From Fratercula arctica (taxonomy: Eukaryota > Chordata > Aves > Charadriiformes > Alcidae): a stretch of DNA of 64,000 nucleotides. Shown in pieces: positions 11,301-23,980 of the stretch. Numbering within the stretch: the first letter of the stretch is position 1; every line of letters starts with the position of its first letter. A program made the translations under genes and the position numbers. The notes under the pieces were generated by a model. The model worked only from the letters and a program-made list of their open reading frames with translations. It did no database searches and had not been told where the DNA came from. Where the stretch lies: NCBI GenBank assembly GCA_947846985.1, contig CANTUZ010000014.1, forward strand, positions 7,613,531 through 7,677,530, written 5' to 3'.

Positions 11301-11306
11301 TTTACT
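11301..11306 (-). terminator. Likely poly(A) signal of PPP1R13L (AGTAAA)
   Basis: On the minus strand this reads AGTAAA, a common variant signal, about 230 bases beyond the PPP1R13L stop codon and just before the minisatellite. No AATAAA is seen nearer. Confidence 0.4.
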
Positions 11307-11535
11307 CCCCAGGGAAGCCAACACCGTGGGGGGTGACACCGGCTGTCACCAGCCAGGGGCGAGTGAGTACATGACACTGGTGGGGGACATCCCAGTGCCT
11401 TGCTCAGACAGGGGAGGACGGAGGGGGGGGGCAGCCGAGGAGGTGCCTGCGGGCAAGGGGGACCCGTGTGTCTGAGCAGCTGGGGTGGGTCGGGGCTGGC
11501 TCAGGGCCACCCCATGTTCTCAGGGTCCCCCCCCC

Positions 11536-14500
11536 TCAAACCTTCTTCCGCTGCGGCCGCACCCTGGGGAAGAGCTAGGGGAGGGCAAGGGTGTCAGGGG
11601 GAAGGTTCTCCCCCCAGCCCCCCCCCCAGGACCACAAGCCACGGAGGGGCGATGGGGGCGTAGAGGGGCTGTGGGGACCGTGGGGGGGCCATGGCACCCT
11701 CCTGGGGCTGCGGGTGCTGTGGCTGCTCCCCTGGGGCTGTGAGGTGGCCGTGGGTCCCCCCCACCAATGGCCGTGGGTGCTGTGGGTACCACCCCGGGGC
11801 TGCTGGGAGGCTGTGGGTGCTGGTGGGACACCCCCCCCCCCCCCCCCAACACACACACACTCACCCCAAAGTAGTTGCGGGGGACGTAGCCCTCGTGGCC
11901 GTAGAGGGACCCCCACCACCAGTCGAGCTCCTCCTGGGGCTGGCGGCGCAGGACGGTGACGGGCTCGCCCTCGCGGAAGGACAGCTCGTCCCCGAACTCG
12001 GCGCTGTAGTCCCACAGCGCGTACACCACCCCGCTGTTGAGCACCCCCATGCTCTGCTCCACCTCTGCGGGGACAGGGACATCAGCACCCTGCACCTCCC
12101 CAAAGACCCCTCGTGGCACTGCACACACCCCCCCCCCCCCAGCACCCTCATGGCACTGCACCCCCCTCCGCTGAACCCATACCCATCCTGGTACCCCCTC
12201 CCGGTATCTGTACCCTTCCCAGTATCCATACACCACCCCGCCCTCCTCTTAGTACTGGCTCCCAGTACCTGTACGCCCCCAGTACCCCCTTCCAGCACCC
12301 ATAGACCCAATACCCTTTCCAGTACCCTCTCCCAGTACCCCGCTATCCCTTCCCAGTATGCACACCACCCCAGTATTCCCTGCTGGTACCTGTATACCTG
12401 CAATATCCCGTCCCAGTACCCATATAACCCCCAGTACCACTTCCCAGTACCCATATAACCCCACTACCCACCCCCAGTAGCCATAGTCCCCCAGTATCCC
12501 CTCCCCAGTACCCATATCCCTCCTCCCAGTACTTATACTTGCCCAGTACCCCCCCCCCACTACCCATACCATCCCAGTACCTGCTCCCAGTCCCCGTATC
12601 CCACTGATACCCTCTCCCAGTATTCACACCTGCCCAGTACCACCCCCCAGTACCCCTTCCCCTTACCCATATCCCCCCAGTATCCCTTCTCAATACCCAT
12701 ATTCCCCAATATCCCCCTCCCAGTAACCGTATCTGCCCAGTACCCCCCCCCAGCACCTGTACCCACACGCTCCCAGTGCCCCCAGTGCCCCCAGTACCAG
12801 TGAGGTAGTTGTAGCAGTCGGTGTAGCCCTCCCGGTACGGGTCGCACTTCTCCACGGCCAGGCTGCCGTCGCTGCTGGTGGTGGCGAAGATGGCGGCGCC
12901 GTGGCGCACCAGGGCCACGCACACCCCCGTGTCGTTGCACGAGGCCGCGCAGTGCAGCGGCGTCCTGGCACCGTTGGGATTGGGGGGGTGGGGTGGAATT
13001 TTGGGGTTGGGGGGGGGGGGGGGGCAGAGGATAGGCTCCCCTGCCCCCTCCCCCAGCATCCTGGGGCTGAGGGAGCCCCTGTGCCTACCCCCATCCCTCG
13101 GTGACAGGGGGACACCCCCCTCCCCATCCCAAATCACCGAGGGCTGTTGGGGCGTTATTGGGGTCCCAATGACTGGGGGCTGATGAGGATTATTGGGGTC
13201 CCTGTCCCCCGTCACACCGGGCTGTTGGGGATAACTGGGGACCCCATCCCTGCCCTTTTTGGAGGGGTTATTGGGGTCCCCATCCCTCTTCCCCATGGCT
13301 GGGGGTGTTCTTGGGGTGCCTGTCCCCATCCCCTCTGGCTACGGGGGTCTGGGGGGGTCCCGGGGTGTCCCCACCCCTCCATGCCTGTGGCCCCAGGCCC
13401 CACCCCTGTCCTTTTTGGGGGCTTATTGGGGTCCCCATCCCTCTTCCCCATGGCTGGGGGTGTTCTTGGGGTGCCTGTCCCCATCCCCTCTGGCTACGGG
13501 GGTCTGGGGGGGGTCCCGGGGTGTCCCCACCCCTCCATACCTGTGGCCCTAGGCCCCATCCCTGCCCTTTTTGGAGGGGTTATTGGGGTCCCCATCCCTC
13601 TTCCCCATGGCTGGGGGTGTTCTTGGGGTGCCTGTCCCCATCCCCTCTGGCTACGGGGGTCTGGGGGGGTCCCGGGTGTCCCCACCCCTCCATGCCTGTG
13701 GCCCCAGGCCCCACCCCTGTCCTTTTTGGGGGCTTATTGGGGTCCCCATCCCTCTTCCCCATGGCTGGGGGTGTTCTTGGGGTGCCTGTCCCCATCCCCT
13801 CTGGCTACGGGGGTCTGGGGGGGTCCCGGGGTGTCCCCACCCCTCCATGCCTGTGGCCCCAGGCCCCACCCCTGTCCCATCAGCTGTGGGGTCCCTCGTC
13901 CCCCCCCCCCCGCCCCCGTGTCGGTGCCCCCCCGCGGTCCCACCAGCCGTGGCTGTCGGGGGAGTTGACGTTGGCCCCGCTGGCGATGAGGAAGTCGACG
14001 ATGCTGTAGTTGGCGCCGCAGATGGCGTTGTGCAGCGCCGTGATGCCCTCGTCGTTGGGCTGGCTGGGGTCATTCAGCTGGGGACACAGGTGCCAGTCCC
14101 CACACCGCCACCCCTCTGCCACCCCCACCGCCACTCCCCGCCACCCCGCTGCCACCCCCAGCCCTTGCCGCCCCCGAGAACCAGGCACATCGCCCTCCTT
14201 GTCACACTGTCCCCCATCACCCTGTCCCCACTGTCCTGCAGCCCTTGCCACCCCGGCCCTTCTGTCCCCACTGTCCCCACTGTCCCCAGGCCTCAGCACC
14301 CTTGTCCCCGCCACCCTGTCCCCAGTGTCCCTACACCTCAGCACCCTTGTCCCCGCCACCCTGTCCCCAGTGTCCCTACACCTCAGCACCCTTGTCCCCA
14401 CCACCCTGTCCCCACTGTCCCTACACCTCAGCACCCTTGTCCCCGCCACCCTGTCCCCACTGTCCCTACACCTCAGCACCCTTGTCCCTGCCACCCTGTC

Positions 14501-17500
14501 CCCACTGTCCCTACACCTCAGCACCCTTGTCCCTGCCACCCTGTCCCCAGTGTCCCTACACCTCACCACCCTTGTCCCCGCCACCCTGTCCCCACTGTCC
14601 CCAGGCCTCAGCACCCTTGTCCCTGCCACCCTGTCCCCAGTGTCCCTACACCTCAGCACCCTTGTCCCTGCCACCCTGTCCCCACTGTCCCTACACCTCA
14701 CCACCCTTGTCCCTGCCACCCTGTCCCCAGTGTCCCTACACCTCACCACCCTTGTCCCCGCCACCCTGTCCCCACTGTCCCTACACCTCACCACCCTTGT
14801 CCCCGCCACCCTGTCCCCAGTGTCCCTACACCTCAGCACCCTTGTCCCTGCCACCCTGTCCCCACTGTCCCTACACCTCACCACCCTTGTCCCTGCCACC
14901 CTGTCCCCAGTGTCCCTACACCTCACCACCCTTGTCCCTGCCACCCTGTCCCCAGTGTCCCCACACCTCACCACCCTTGTCCCTGCCACCCTGTCCCCGC
15001 TGTCCCCAGGCCTCACCACCCTTGTCCCTGCCACCCTGTCCCCACTGTCCCCACGCCTCACCACCCTTGTCCCTGCCACCCTGTCCCCACTGTCCCCAGG
15101 CCTCACCACCCTTGTCCCCACCACCCTGTCCCCACTGTCCCTACACCTCAGCACCCTTGTCCCTGCCACCCTGTCCCCACTGTCCCCACACCTCAGCACC
15201 CTTGTCCCTGCCACCCTGTCCCCTTCCCCCCGTCCCACCTCGGCCACCGCCTGCTGCACCACGTCCAGCTCCCCGGTCAGGGCCGCGTCCAGCAGCAGCA
15301 CCAGGGGGTTGAGGCGCACGCGGGCCCCAGGGCGCCTGCGGGGCGAGGAGGGGTCGCGCAGGGCCGAGCGCCGCTCCTGCGGCAGCCAGGGCGTCAGGGG
15401 ACCCTGGGGACACCTCCCAGGGCACCCGGCGCTGTACAGCCCCCGGGGGACGCTGGGGACACCTCCCAGGGCACCCAGTGCTTTACAGCCCCCGGGGGAC
15501 GCTGGGGACACCTCCCAGGGCACCCGGCGCTGTACAGCACCCGGGGGACGCTGGGGACACCTCCCAGGGCACCCGGCACTGTACAGCACCCGGGGGACGC
15601 TGGGGACACCTCCTGGGGCACCCGGTACTACAGAGCACCCAGAGGACCTTGGGGACACCTCCTGGGGCACCCCATGCTGCACGGCACACGGGGGACCTTG
15701 GTGGCACCTCCCAGGGCACCCGGCGCTGTATGGCACCCGGGGGACCCTGGGGACACCTCCCGGGGCACCCAGTGCTTTACAGCACCCGGGGGACACTGGG
15801 GACACCTCCCGGGGCACCCAGTGCTACAGAGCACCCAGAGGACCTTGGGGACACCTCCTGGGGCACCCCATGCTGCACGGCACACGGGGGACCTTGGTGG
15901 CACCTCCCAGGGCACCCGGCACTGTATGGCACACGGGGGACCCTGGGGACACCTCCCAGGGCACCCAGTGCTTTACAGCACCCAGGGGACCCTGGGGACA
16001 CCTCCTGGGGCACCCAGTACTACAGAGCACCCAGAGGACCTTGGGGACACCTCCCGGGGCACCCTGTGCTGCACGGCACCCGGGGGACCTTGGTGGCACC
16101 TCCCAGGGCACCCCACGCCGTATGGCACCCGGGGGACACTGGGGACACCTCCTGGGGCACCCAGTGCTTTATGGCACCTGGGGGACACCTCCCAGGGCAC
16201 CTGACACTCTAAGGCACTCGGGGGACCTTGGGGACAGTACCCAGGGCACCTGGGCAACTTTAGGGACACCTCCTGGAGCATCTGGGGCATGCAGCACCCT
16301 ATGGCACCCAGGGGACCCTGGGGACACCTCCTGGGGCACCCAGTACTACAGAGCACCCAGAGGACCTTGGGGACACCTCCCGGGGCACCCCGCGCCGTAT
16401 GGCACCCGGGGGACCTTGGGGACACCTCCCGGGGCACCCCGCGCCGTATGGCACCCGGGGGACCTTGGGGACACCTCCCGGGGCACCCCGCGCCGTATGG
16501 CACCCGGGGGACCTTGGCACCACAGTGCCCCCAGGGGGACAACAGGGGCACCTGCAGGGCATGTCGGGTGGCACCAGGCGCTGCTTGTCATCTCTGGGGA
16601 CACTGGGGGAAGCCTTGGGGACACCAGGCACCCCAGGGGACAGCAACCACTGCGTGGCACCCCAGGGGGCTCCAAGGGACACCAAGACACTGTGTGGCAT
16701 CCCGGGGGGCTCCAGGGGACACCAAGCAGCACCTCGGGGGGGCTCCAAGGGACACCAGGACGCTGTGTGGCATCCTGGGGGGCTCCAAGGGACACCAAGC
16801 AGCACCTCGGGGGGCTCCAAGGGACACCAGGACGCTGTGTGGCATCCCGGCAGGCTCCAAGGGACACCAAGCAGCACCTCGGGGGGGCTCCAAGGGACAC
16901 CAGGACGCTGTGTGGCATCCCGGGGGGCTCCAGGGGACACCAAGCAGCACCTCGGGGGGCTCCAGGGGACACTGGGCAGCGCGGCACCCCGGGGACCACA
17001 GACACTTACCGGGGCGAGCGCGGGGCTGCTGGGGGACTGCGGCGGGGGGCTGTGGCGGGGTGGCCGGGCCTCGGGGGCCACCGGAGCGGGGGGTGACAGG
17101 TCAGGCGAGGTGCCGGTGTCACCGGGGGCCGGGGGCTCGTCGCGGCGGGGCGGACGGTGCAGGAGGCGGGTGATGAGCTGCTGGTACTGGCGGGTGCGAG
17201 TGGGTGGCAGCGCCGGCCCCGGGCTCTGCTCCATGGAGCCGCGGCGCTTGAGGGGTCGCGGCATCTCGGCCAGCACCCGCGCCACCTCCTCGAACTCGGG
17301 GACCTGCTGGGCCTCGGGGGGCAGCAGGGGCTGGAGCCGCGTGGGGCTGAGCGGCCGCTCCAGCCCTTCCGCCTCCCCGCCCTGCAGCAGCCGCTCCAAC
17401 TCCGGCTCTCCCTCCGGTGGGACGGTCTCGGGGGGTGCAAGGCGCCCGGATCCTGCGAGGGGGCCGGGGTCAGGGTGCTCCAGCACCCGAGCCCCGCGCA

Positions 17501-20395
17501 AACCCTGCCCCCAGTGGGTCAGCACACCCGAGCCCCACGGACACCCCCCCCCGAGGTGGGTCAGCACACCCGAGCCCCACAGAACCAAAAACCCCCCCCG
17601 TCTCAGCATGCTGCAGCCCCCCAAGACTCCATACCCCTCACGCTTCAGTCCCCTGGTTCCCCCCAGACCCAGGTCCCGCTGTCCGCTCGAGCCCCACGCA
17701 TCGCCCCCCACTAACCCCTGTGTCTCCCTACCCTGGAGCCCCCCCCAGCCGCCACCCCACGGGCACCTCACCTTCGCCCCCAGGCAGCGGCGGGGGGGCC
17801 TGGGGCAGCGCCGGGAGCTGGGGCTGCTTTTGGGGTGCGCGGGGGCCGGCAGAGGGGACCAGGGGAAGCCCCCAGGGACCACCGACCCCCTGCTCCCAAA
17901 AAGCATTTTGCAGCTTGAAGATCATGGAGAGGGGCAGGGGCTTGTGGCGGGGGGGTTGCCCGCCCTGGGGGGGCACGGGGATGCGGGAGATGGGCTGCTG
18001 GGAGAAGTGCCAGCCGCGGGGCAGGGTGCCGGGTCCCGAACGTCGGAAGGGTCCCTCCGCCCGCCGATCGCCCGCCAGCGGGGACACCTTGTAGTTCCGG
18101 GGCAGCGTGGCGCTGTGCCCCCCATAGGCACCGTCCTGGGCGGGGGGAAGCAAGGCGCTGGGGGGGTGGGGGGGGCGGGGGGAGCTGGTCCCACCTGCCC
18201 ACGTACCCCGGCATCAGGCGCCAGGGCTGGGGACAGTGGGCAGACCCCCCCCCCCAGCGCTCACCTTGCCCTGCCCCCCGGCTCCATCCAGGCTCGACTC
18301 CCTCCAGGGTGCCAGCGCCAGCCCCAGGGATGGCCGCAGCCCCGGCTGCCCCTCGCCAGTGCCTGGGGGGGTGGGGGGGTGGGGGGGGACACGACACACA
18401 TGACACGGACAGACCTCAGTCACCACAGCAGGGCCAGGAGGGATGTGGCCCCCACCCCAGAGGAACCCCAAGGGACGCCCATGGGACGCTCCCAGCCCCC
18501 AGCACCCCACACCCAGCCCGGCAACCTTGGACTCCCCTTCCCCAGCAGCCCTAGTGTGTGTGTCCCCCCCCCCCCCCCCCCCGGCAACAAGCCCTACCCC
18601 CCCCCCCCAGCAGCCAGAACCCAAACCAACAGCCCCAGATCCCCACACGGTGCCCCCCAAGCACCCCAGCAGCCCCCCACCCACCCCCCAGCCCACTGTA
18701 CCCCAACCAACAGCCCCACACCCTCCTGATCACCCCCCCCCACCCCCCCCCCCCCCCCCAACCAAACCTGCCCACCGACACCCCAGGACCCCCCCCCGTT
18801 GCCTCAGCACCCCCCCTGACCCCATTGGAAGCTCTAGCCCACCCCTGCCCCTCAAAATGCGCCCCCCCCCCCCCCCCCAAAACCTTCCTAATACCCCCAA
18901 GCCACTTCAGATGCCAGTCCTGGCTTCCCCGGTGCCCCTCAGCCCTCCACGTGCCCCCCCAGCCCCCCGGGTGCCCCCCACCTCCCCCCCCCAGCTCACG
19001 GTCGTAGCCCCCCGAGCTGGGGGGTTTTTTCTCATAGGCCACGTCCAGGTCGGATTCGTTCCAGCTTTTCTGTGGCCGCCGCTTGATCACAAGGTCGTCT
19101 GCGGGGTTGGGGGGCGACACGATGACACACAGGGCCGGGGGCTGAGGGGACCTCCCCAGCATGGCCCAGACACCCCCTCCCCCCAGACCCTCAAGCTGGG
19201 GTACGGGGGCACCCCAGGGTGGGACGGGAGCACCCAGCGACAGGGATGGCTTGGGGACATCCTGGGATGGGGACAGCCCAGGGTGGGTTGGGGAGACCCA
19301 GGGACAGGGACACACAGGGATGGGACAGAAGCACCCTCGGACAGCTTGGGGACACCCCAAGATGGGGAACACCCCATGATGGGGTCACCCCGGGGCAGGG
19401 GACAGGAACACCCCAGGATGGACTGGGGACATGGGGGGAACAGGGACACCCCGGGGGGCTCAGGGACACCCTGAGATGGAGCAGTATCTCACAGCGGGGC
19501 TTTGCGAGGAGGGACAGGAGCACCCCAGGACGGGGACGGGCTGGGATGGGGACACCAGCCCCCCCCCCCCCCCCCAAGCCCAGGGACTGTCCCCCCACTG
19601 TGTCCCCCTGCCACGGTGGCCTTACCCTGTGCCCGGAAGGTGACGGTGGGACTGCTGATGGAGGGGTACAGCCCGTGCACCTCGTAGGGTGGAGGCGCGG
19701 GGGGCCGGGGCGAGGGCGCCCGCTCGGGGAAGAACACGGACCCCTCACCCGGCCGGGGGGACCCCCCGAGCCCCAGGAACTCATAGGGGCGATGGGGACG
19801 TGGGGAGGGGGCTCGGCCCCCCGGGCTGGGCAGCGCCAGCCCCTCGTAGGGCACTGCCAGCACCTTGGGTCGGGGGGAGGGGGCCCGATCCTCCCCCGGG
19901 AGGTAATGGGGGGTCCGGGGGGAGCCAGGGCGCCCCAGCGGGTCCCCCAACAGCTCGGGGCTCTCCGGTGCCAGGCTCCTCCGGCCAAGGGGCGAGCGGG
20001 TCCGGCTGGGGCTGTACGGCTCCTGGCGGGGGGGGGGGCACCAGGAGAGGCGGGTTGGGGGGGGGTGGGCAATGGGGGGGCCCCCCAAGTGTGCCCACCC
20101 CCCCCCCACCCCCAGGTCCTACCTTGGGGGGCCCGGGGCCGTCAGTCCAGAGGGACTCGAGCTGCCGGGAGAGTTCATCCACCTTGGCCACGGCCGTGTC
20201 CAGCTCCACCTGCTTCAGGTCCATGTGTTGCATGGCCAGGGCTGGGGGGGGGACACAGACAAGGTGGGAAGGGGGGGGTGGAGTGAGGCTACTCCACAGA
20301 GGGGTGTCCCCCCCCCCGCCGCCCCCCCCCACCCACTCACACTGGAAGGTGAGATCCAGCAGGTCCTGGGCGCTGCGCAGCCGCTCGCTCGCCAT
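11536..20395 (-). CDS. PPP1R13L: PPP1R13L (iASPP), inhibitor of p53
   Basis: Twelve coding exons on the minus strand: 20395-20341, 20241-20123, 20022-19626, 19098-19000, 18362-18265, 18135-17772, 17452-17010, 15376-15239, 14077-13944, 12964-12798, 12064-11865, 11574-11536. They join in phase into 750 codons (human iASPP 828). The N-terminus matches the family (helical [18 protein letters not shown]). The proline/serine-rich middle includes [14 protein letters not shown] and [10 protein letters not shown]. The C-terminus holds ankyrin repeats at about residues 530-670 ([27 protein letters not shown]) and an SH3 domain at about 680-740 ([25 protein letters not shown]). Family knowledge: these C-terminal domains bind p53 and RelA and repress p53-driven apoptosis in the nucleus and cytoplasm. 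A non-coding first exon probably ends at 23035. Nearly every long intron is filled by a minisatellite. Confidence 0.96.
12150..12790. repeat. Degenerate CCCAGTACC repeat in a PPP1R13L intron
   Basis: Short degenerate units of roughly 18-25 bp built around CCCAGTACCCATA and CCCAGTATCC fill the intron between the SH3 exon and the last ankyrin exon. Confidence 0.75.
13245..13880. repeat. ~156-bp tandem repeat, four copies, in a PPP1R13L intron
   Basis: Four near-identical copies, each containing CCCATGGCTGGGGGTGTTC, CCTCTGGCTACGGGGGTC and CCTTTTTGG, at about 13,295, 13,450, 13,605 and 13,760. Copies 1 and 3 share GGAGGGGTTATTGGGG while copies 2 and 4 share GGGGCTTATTGGGG, so the array is a dimer-of-dimers. 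Confidence 0.85.
14240..15225. repeat. 45-bp minisatellite in a PPP1R13L intron, ~21 copies
   Basis: Units of 45 bp contain TGTCCCTACACCTCAGCACC, CTTGTCCCCGCCACC and CTGTCCCCA. Because 45 is divisible by three, several frames stay open for hundreds of codons on both strands. These are artefacts of periodicity, not genes. Confidence 0.9.
15400..16520. repeat. ~49-bp minisatellite in a PPP1R13L intron
   Basis: Units built from GGGGACACCTCCCAGGGCAC and CCGGCGCTGTACAGCACC. Several sub-families differ at TACTACAGAGC, GCTTTACAGC and GCCGTATGGC. Order of sub-families suggests higher-order duplication (for example the set at about 15,600-15,780 recurs near 15,790-15,980). Confidence 0.85.
16650..16980. 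repeat. ~60-bp tandem repeat in a PPP1R13L intron
   Basis: About five copies alternating GGGCTCCAAGGGACACCA with either GGACGCTGTGTGGCATCC or AGCAGCACCTCGGGG. The unit differs from the adjacent 49-bp array. Confidence 0.8.
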
Positions 20396-21064
20396 CCTGC
20401 CACCGGGGGAGGGGCAAGGGGTGAGCTGGGGGGGGGGGGGGGACCCCTCCGCGGGGGGGGGGGGGGCGCCCCTCCATCCCCACCCTCTGCCCCCACCCTG
20501 CGCCCCAATCCCCTGGGAACGTGGGGAGCAGGGACGTGTTGCGACCCGCTCACCTCTCGGGGATCATCATCATCATCATCATAATTACTGGTAATTAATC
20601 CATCGCAAGGAGCGGGCACCGCCCACCCCCCCGGGGCAGGGCCCTGGTTGGGGGGGGGGGGTGGGGGTGCATCCCCCTGCTAGAAGGGTGGGTGGCAGGA
20701 CCCCCCCCCCCCCCCCAGTGTCACCCGGCGGGGGGCAGGATGGAGGAGGGTCTGCCCCCCACGGAGAGGGGACCCCCCCCACCCCCACCCCCCCCGCCAT
20801 GGGTGCCCCGATGTCAGCGGGGGATGCGGGGAGGAACCGGGGTGTCAGAAGGGCACCCTGCGTCCCCCGCGCCTGGGGACAGCGGAGGGGAGTTTGGGGG
20901 GGGGGGGGCGAGGGGGACACACCCCCACCCCCCCCGCCCCCCCCCCCCCCGCCCAGGGCTGCGGCCCCACCCAAACGGCCCCACCCAGCCCTCGCCCCCG
21001 GGGAGACGGGGACAAGCCCCAGCTCGCCCCGGGTCGGGCGGCGAGACGGGAGGGGACCGGGGAG

Positions 21065-22965
21065 GAACCCGGGCGTCCGGGCACCCGAGGGTGCTCCCCG
21101 ACACCCCCCCAGCACCCCAAAACAAGATCCAGGCGTCCGGGCAATGGAGGGTTCTCCCCCCCCCCCCCCCAGCACCCCAAAACAGGACCCAGGCGTCCAG
21201 GGACCCGAGGGTGCTCCCCCCCCCCCAGCACCCCAAAACCGGACCCAGACGTCCAGGGACCCGAGGGTGCCCCCCCCCAAAACAGGACCCAGGCGTCCAG
21301 GGACCCGAGGGTGCTCCCCCCCCCCCAAAATTGGACCGAGGTGTCCGAGCACCCGAGGGTGCTCCCCCCCCAAAATTGGACCCAGGCGTCCAGGGACCCG
21401 AGGGTGCTTCCCCCCAAAACAGGACCCAGGTATCCGAGCACCCGAGGGTGCTCCCCCCCCCCCAAAATTGGACCCAGGCGTCTGAGCACCCGAGGGTGCT
21501 CCCCCCCCCCCAGCACCCCAAAATTGGACCCAGGCGTCCGAGCACCCGAGGGTGCTCCCCCCCCCCAAAACAGGACCCAGGCGTCCGAGCACCCGAGGGT
21601 GCTCCCCCCCCCCCCAAAACAGGACCCAGGTGTCCGGGCACCCGAGGGTGCTCCCCCCCCCCCCCCCCGAGCACCCCAAAACAGGACCCAGACGTCCAGG
21701 GACCCGAGGGTGCTTCCCCCCCCCCAAAACAGGACCCAGGTGTCCGAGCACCCGAGGGTGCTCCCCCCCCCCCAAAACAGGACCCAGGCGTCCGAGCACC
21801 CGAGGGTGCTCCCCCCAAAACCGGACCCAGACGTCCAGGGACCCGAGGGTGCTCCCCCCCCCCAAAATTGGACCCAGGCGTCTGAGCACCCGAGGGTGCT
21901 CCCCCCAAAATTGGACCCAGGCATTCGGGCACCCGAGGGTGCTCCCCCCCCCCAAAACAGGACCCAGACGTCCAGGGACCCGAGGGTGCTCCCCCCAAAA
22001 CCGGACCCAGACGTCCAGGGACCCGAGGGTGCTCCCCCCCCCCCAAAATTGGACCCAGGCGTCCGAGCACCCGAGGGTGCTCCCCCCCCCCAGCACCCCA
22101 AAACAGGACCCAGGCGTCCGGGCACCCGAGGGTGCTCCCCCCAAAATTGGACCCAGACGTCCAGGGACCCGAGGGTGCTCCCCCCCCCCCCAAAATTGGA
22201 CCCAGGCGTCTGAGCACCCGAGGGTGCTCCCCCCCCCCCCCCCAGCACCCCAAAATTGGACCCAGGCGTCCAGGGACCCGAGGGTGCTCCCCCCCCCCCA
22301 AAATTGGACCCAGGCGTCTGAGCACCCGAGGGTGCTCCCCCCCCCCCCAGCACCCCAAAACAGGACCCAGGTATCCGGGGACCCGAGGGTGCTCCCCCCA
22401 AAATTGGACCCAGACGTCCAGGGACCCGAGGGTGCTCCCCCCCCCCCCAAAATTGGACCCAGGCGTCTGAGCACCCGAGGGTGCTCCCCCCCCCCCCCCA
22501 GCACCCCAAAATTGGACCCAGGCGTCCAGGGACCCGAGGGTGCTCCCCCCCCCCCCAAAATTGGACCCAGGCGTCTGAGCACCAGAGGGTGCTCCCCCCC
22601 AGCACCCCAAAACAGGACCCAGGCGTCCAAGCACCCGAGGGTGCTCCCCCCCCCAGCACCCCAAAACAGGACCCAGGCGTCCAGGGACCCGAGGGTGCTC
22701 CTCCCCCCCCGTCAAAATTGGACTCAGGCGTCCGGGCACCCGAGGGTGCTCCCCCCCCCCCCCCCCAGCACCCCAAAATTGGACCCAGGCGTCCAGGGAC
22801 CCGAGGGTGCTCCCCCCCCCCAAAATTGGACCCAGGCGTCTGAGCACCCGAGGGTGCTCCCCCCCCCCCCAGCACCCCAAAACAGGACCCAGGTATCCGG
22901 GGACCCGAGGGTGCCCCCCCCCCAAAACAGGACCCAGGCGTCCGAGCACCCGAGGGTGCTCCCTA
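21065..22965. repeat. Large C-run minisatellite in the 5' intron of PPP1R13L
   Basis: Roughly 45 units of 33-50 bp. Each has GGACCCAGGCGTCC, a variable GAGCA/GGGCA/AGGGA, then CCCGAGGGTGCTCC, a poly-C run of 6-17 and either AAAACAGG or AAAATTGG; many add CAGCACCCC. The minus strand, which is the transcribed-sense strand of PPP1R13L, is therefore one long G-run array with strong G-quadruplex potential. Very long open frames across it are artefacts. Confidence 0.92.
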
Positions 22966-22999
22966 ACACACCCCCCCCCCCCCCAAACCGGCCGCGGGG

Positions 23000-23980
23000 C
23001 GCGGCCCCCCCGGGCCCCACGCGGGGGTCGGTACCTGGCGGGGTGGGGGTGCGGGTCGGGTGCCGGTGCCGGTGCCGGTGCCGGTGGCGCGCCCGCGTCC
23101 CCGCGGCCTCTACGCCCAATTCCAGAGCGCTGGGTCACGCGGGGGAGGGTGCTGAGCGCGGGGGGGGGGCCGCGCCCTGCGCCCCGGGGTGCCGAGGGGG
23201 GGGCAGATCCCACGGGGGCGGGTTCCACGGGGGGTCCCGGGAGAGAAGGGGCAGATCCCACGGGGGGGGGGGGGGGGGGGGGGGGGCGGAGTTTGGGGAA
23301 GATCCCACGCGGGGGGGGGATCCCCCGAGAAGGGGGCAGATCCCACGGGGGGGCGGGTCGTGGGGAGGGAGGACGATGCCGCGGGGGGGGGGGGGGGTGT
23401 CACGGAGTGAGGTGGGAAGGGCAGGTCCCGCGGGGGGGGCGCATGTGGAGAGCGGGTCCCACGCGGGGGGCGGGTTCCCACGGGGGGGGGGGGGGGAGGG
23501 GGGGGGAGGGGCAGATCCCACTGCGGGGGGGGGGGGAGGTTGGGGGGTGCAGAGCCCCGAGGCCCCGCCCGACCCCGGTACCTGCAGCGCCGGCACCTCC
23601 CAGACCCGTCCCACCCCGCCCCGTCCCGTCCCGTCCCGTCCGGTCCCGTCCGGGCGGGCCCCGGTGCACGCCGGGAGCTGTAGTCGGGGCCTGACGCTCC
23701 CCCCCGCCCCTCCCGGGCCCCCCAGTGCCCCCGCGGGCTCCCGGGGGGTCTCTGCACCTCTAAACGCCGCCGGCGGCCGAAGGCGTCCCGGCCACGCCCA
23801 CTTACAGGCGGGGGGGCGTGGCCACGCCGTAGACCCCGCCCCCCCCGGAGCCCGCCGTCGGACCGCACCAACTGCCCCGCGGGGATGGGGGGGGGGGGGG
23901 GGGGCGGGGGCGCGGCGCCCCCGCACTGAGGGGCCGGGTGGGCGCGCCCGGGGGCGGGGCCAGCGGGTGCACGCGGCGGC
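23000..23980. promoter_or_regulatory. CpG-rich head-to-head promoter of PPP1R13L and POLR1G
   Basis: A minus-strand donor (CGCCAG|GTACCG) at 23,034-23,035 marks the likely end of a non-coding first exon of PPP1R13L. A second possible donor (CTGCAG|GTACCG) at about 23,580 could mark an alternative first exon. POLR1G starts on the plus strand at 23,981. Between them lie several G runs of up to about 25 bases (23,260-23,290, 23,380-23,400, 23,480-23,545) and a short GGTGCC repeat near 23,060-23,085. Confidence 0.5.

Noticed and set aside
13571..17096. Very long open frames on both strands across PPP1R13L introns (up to about 1,000 codons)
   Set aside because: They follow 45-bp and similar periodic repeats, are open in several frames at once, have low-complexity products and overlap well-supported PPP1R13L exons.
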